Assembly (NCBI GenBank): GCA_028715865.1
Contig: JAQUQY010000080.1
Span: forward strand, 1-6,557
Source: Syntrophales bacterium
GTDB taxonomy: Bacteria; Desulfobacterota; Syntrophia; Syntrophales; UBA2210
Direction of reading: 5' to 3'
Length of the DNA: 6,557 bases
Below the pieces are notes generated by a model that was given only the letters and a program-made list of their open reading frames with translations, was not told where the DNA came from and searched no databases. The translations under genes and the position numbers were made by a program. The stretch's first letter is position 1; the number at the start of each line of letters is the position of its first letter. This document shows, one piece after another, positions 5,599 to 6,557 of this stretch.

Positions 5599-6557
5599 TT
5601 ATTCCGGCGGCACCAGGACGAGGTATGAACTTTCCAGTGGAATCCATTCCCCTTCAACACCTTTGCCGGTCCGTGAATACCAGTTCACCCGGTATTCCAC
5701 CGGGTCTTCCGGATCATGAAAGACTGCAGCCGTGCTGAAAGAATCAGCGTCAGTGGCCCGCATCACTGCCAGGCGCTCCGTTTTTACCTGTCCGAAAATG
5801 CGATAACGCACCTCCAGCATGGCACTGCGTATGTCCGCGTCTTCGAAGAGGAAACGGTCGGCGTCTATTTCCAGGTCAAGTCTTCTCAGCGGCGGGGCAA
5901 TGGTGACCATGGGGTTGCTACTGAGATTCCAGGAATCGGTATCAGCGGGGTCGCTGACAGTATGCCTGCCCTGGATGCTCCAGTTGGTTCGATACTGGTA
6001 ATCGAGCCAATCCGTTCCCTCCTGCCCGAGACGGGCATAGGTCCAGGATTTGCTGAGCTGACCTTCGCGGATGTCCTCCCTGGTGAACATAACTTCACCC
6101 GTGGCATCGGCGTGGGTACTGTAAGCTTTCCGCACCGCCACCCCTGCAAAGTTGATCATCTCCTCAAAAGCCCCGCTAAAATCTCCGTCAATACAAAAAT
6201 AAATGTCCCGCTTTTGAAAGGCCGGGTCAGCGAGGTTTACCACTCGAAACAGCCGGGGGTTATCTTTAAATTCCTGATAGAGTCCTGAAATATTGCCCGC
6301 AGTGTAAACCGGGATCTTGACCACGGACCGGCGGGTCAGGTTGATGTTGAACACGGCCCGGTTTATGTCTTCTCGCTGCTTCAGGACATACTGATCATCG
6401 GTATAATATTTTTGATCGCCCGTGCCGGTAAAGAGTTTCGCCAGCCATCCTTTTTTCTGGCGGCCCTTGATCTGGCCTTCTTCGACGGCTGTTTCCTTTT
6501 CAGGAACAGCGGTGAATCCGGTTGTCGTGTCAAATATAATTTCCGTCAGCTTGGTGC
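5599..6557 (-). CDS. Uncharacterised protein, upstream paralog of the 663-aa exported protein (5' end beyond window)
   Basis: The minus-strand frame is open from the window edge to the TAA at 5599, showing 318 C-terminal residues; the start lies outside. A GTG at 6354 is an internal Val, because the sequence upstream of it (for example QYVLKQREDINRA) continues to align with the paralog. Homology to residues 386-650 of the downstream protein is clear: NISGLYQEFKDNPRL against NVGAWYEKYKDNPKV, then VNLADPAFQKRD, SKSWTYARLG, NWSIQG, RYRIFG and VEYRVNWY...G, in the same order with similar spacing. The N-terminal visible part has a basic, low-complexity patch (GRQKKGWLAKLF) where the paralog has an acidic linker. 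No enzymatic motif is visible. By analogy with its paralog it is probably exported, but its signal peptide is not in view. The two genes lie in the same direction and probably form one operon. Confidence 0.8.
   Translation of the reverse strand, partial: TKLTEIIFDTTTGFTAVPEKETAVEEGQIKGRQKKGWLAKLFTGTGDQKYYTDDQYVLKQREDINRAVFNINLTRRSVVKIPVYTAGNISGLYQEFKDNPRLFRVVNLADPAFQKRDIYFCIDGDFSGAFEEMINFAGVAVRKAYSTHADATGEVMFTREDIREGQLSKSWTYARLGQEGTDWLDYQYRTNWSIQGRHTVSDPADTDSWNLSSNPMVTIAPPLRRLDLEIDADRFLFEDADIRSAMLEVRYRIFGQVKTERLAVMRATDADSFSTAAVFHDPEDPVEYRVNWYSRTGKGVEGEWIPLESSYLVLVPPE

Noticed and set aside
5716..6288. 190-codon plus-strand ORF antisense to the upstream paralog
   Set aside because: The minus frame here aligns with the 663-aa protein, so the plus frame is a shadow.

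Overview
The window looks like part of the chromosome of a Gram-negative bacterium of middling GC content. I lean towards a Desulfobacterota/deltaproteobacterial relative, because a stand-alone CheR-type methyltransferase, a Tat-exported lytic transglycosylase with a LysM-like tail and large uncharacterised secreted proteins sit close together. This is inference from protein style; no rRNA or other taxonomic marker is present.

Layout. At 1-315 (minus) lies the first 105 codons of katG, a catalase-peroxidase cut by the window edge. A 267-bp gap holds two short inverted repeats, one of them terminator-like. At 583-1386 (minus) is a CheR-family SAM-dependent methyltransferase. Divergent from it, at 1632-2933 (plus), is an exported lytic transglycosylase whose SLT domain is interrupted by a long helical insertion and which ends in a LysM-like domain. 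From 2934 to about 3498 there is no intact gene; the stretch holds some inverted repeats and a degraded piece of an IS3-type transposase OrfA. From 3499 to the window end, on the minus strand, two related genes lie in tandem: the upstream one is cut by the window edge (318 residues visible) and the downstream one is complete (663 aa, with signal peptide). A possible 21-codon Cys-rich ORF lies between them.

How the parts fit. The two large minus-strand genes probably form an operon (101 bp from the upstream stop to the downstream RBS-preceded start) and share a C-terminal region of about 260 residues, so they arose by duplication. I do not recognise the family; the complete member is predicted to be exported to the periplasm or beyond. 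The transglycosylase acts on peptidoglycan, KatG removes peroxide in the cytoplasm, and the CheR-like enzyme has no receptor or other chemotaxis gene beside it. Apart from the paralog pair, the genes look like independent neighbours rather than one system. The most notable items are the uncharacterised tandem secreted paralogs, the split SLT domain, and the small Cys-rich ORF.
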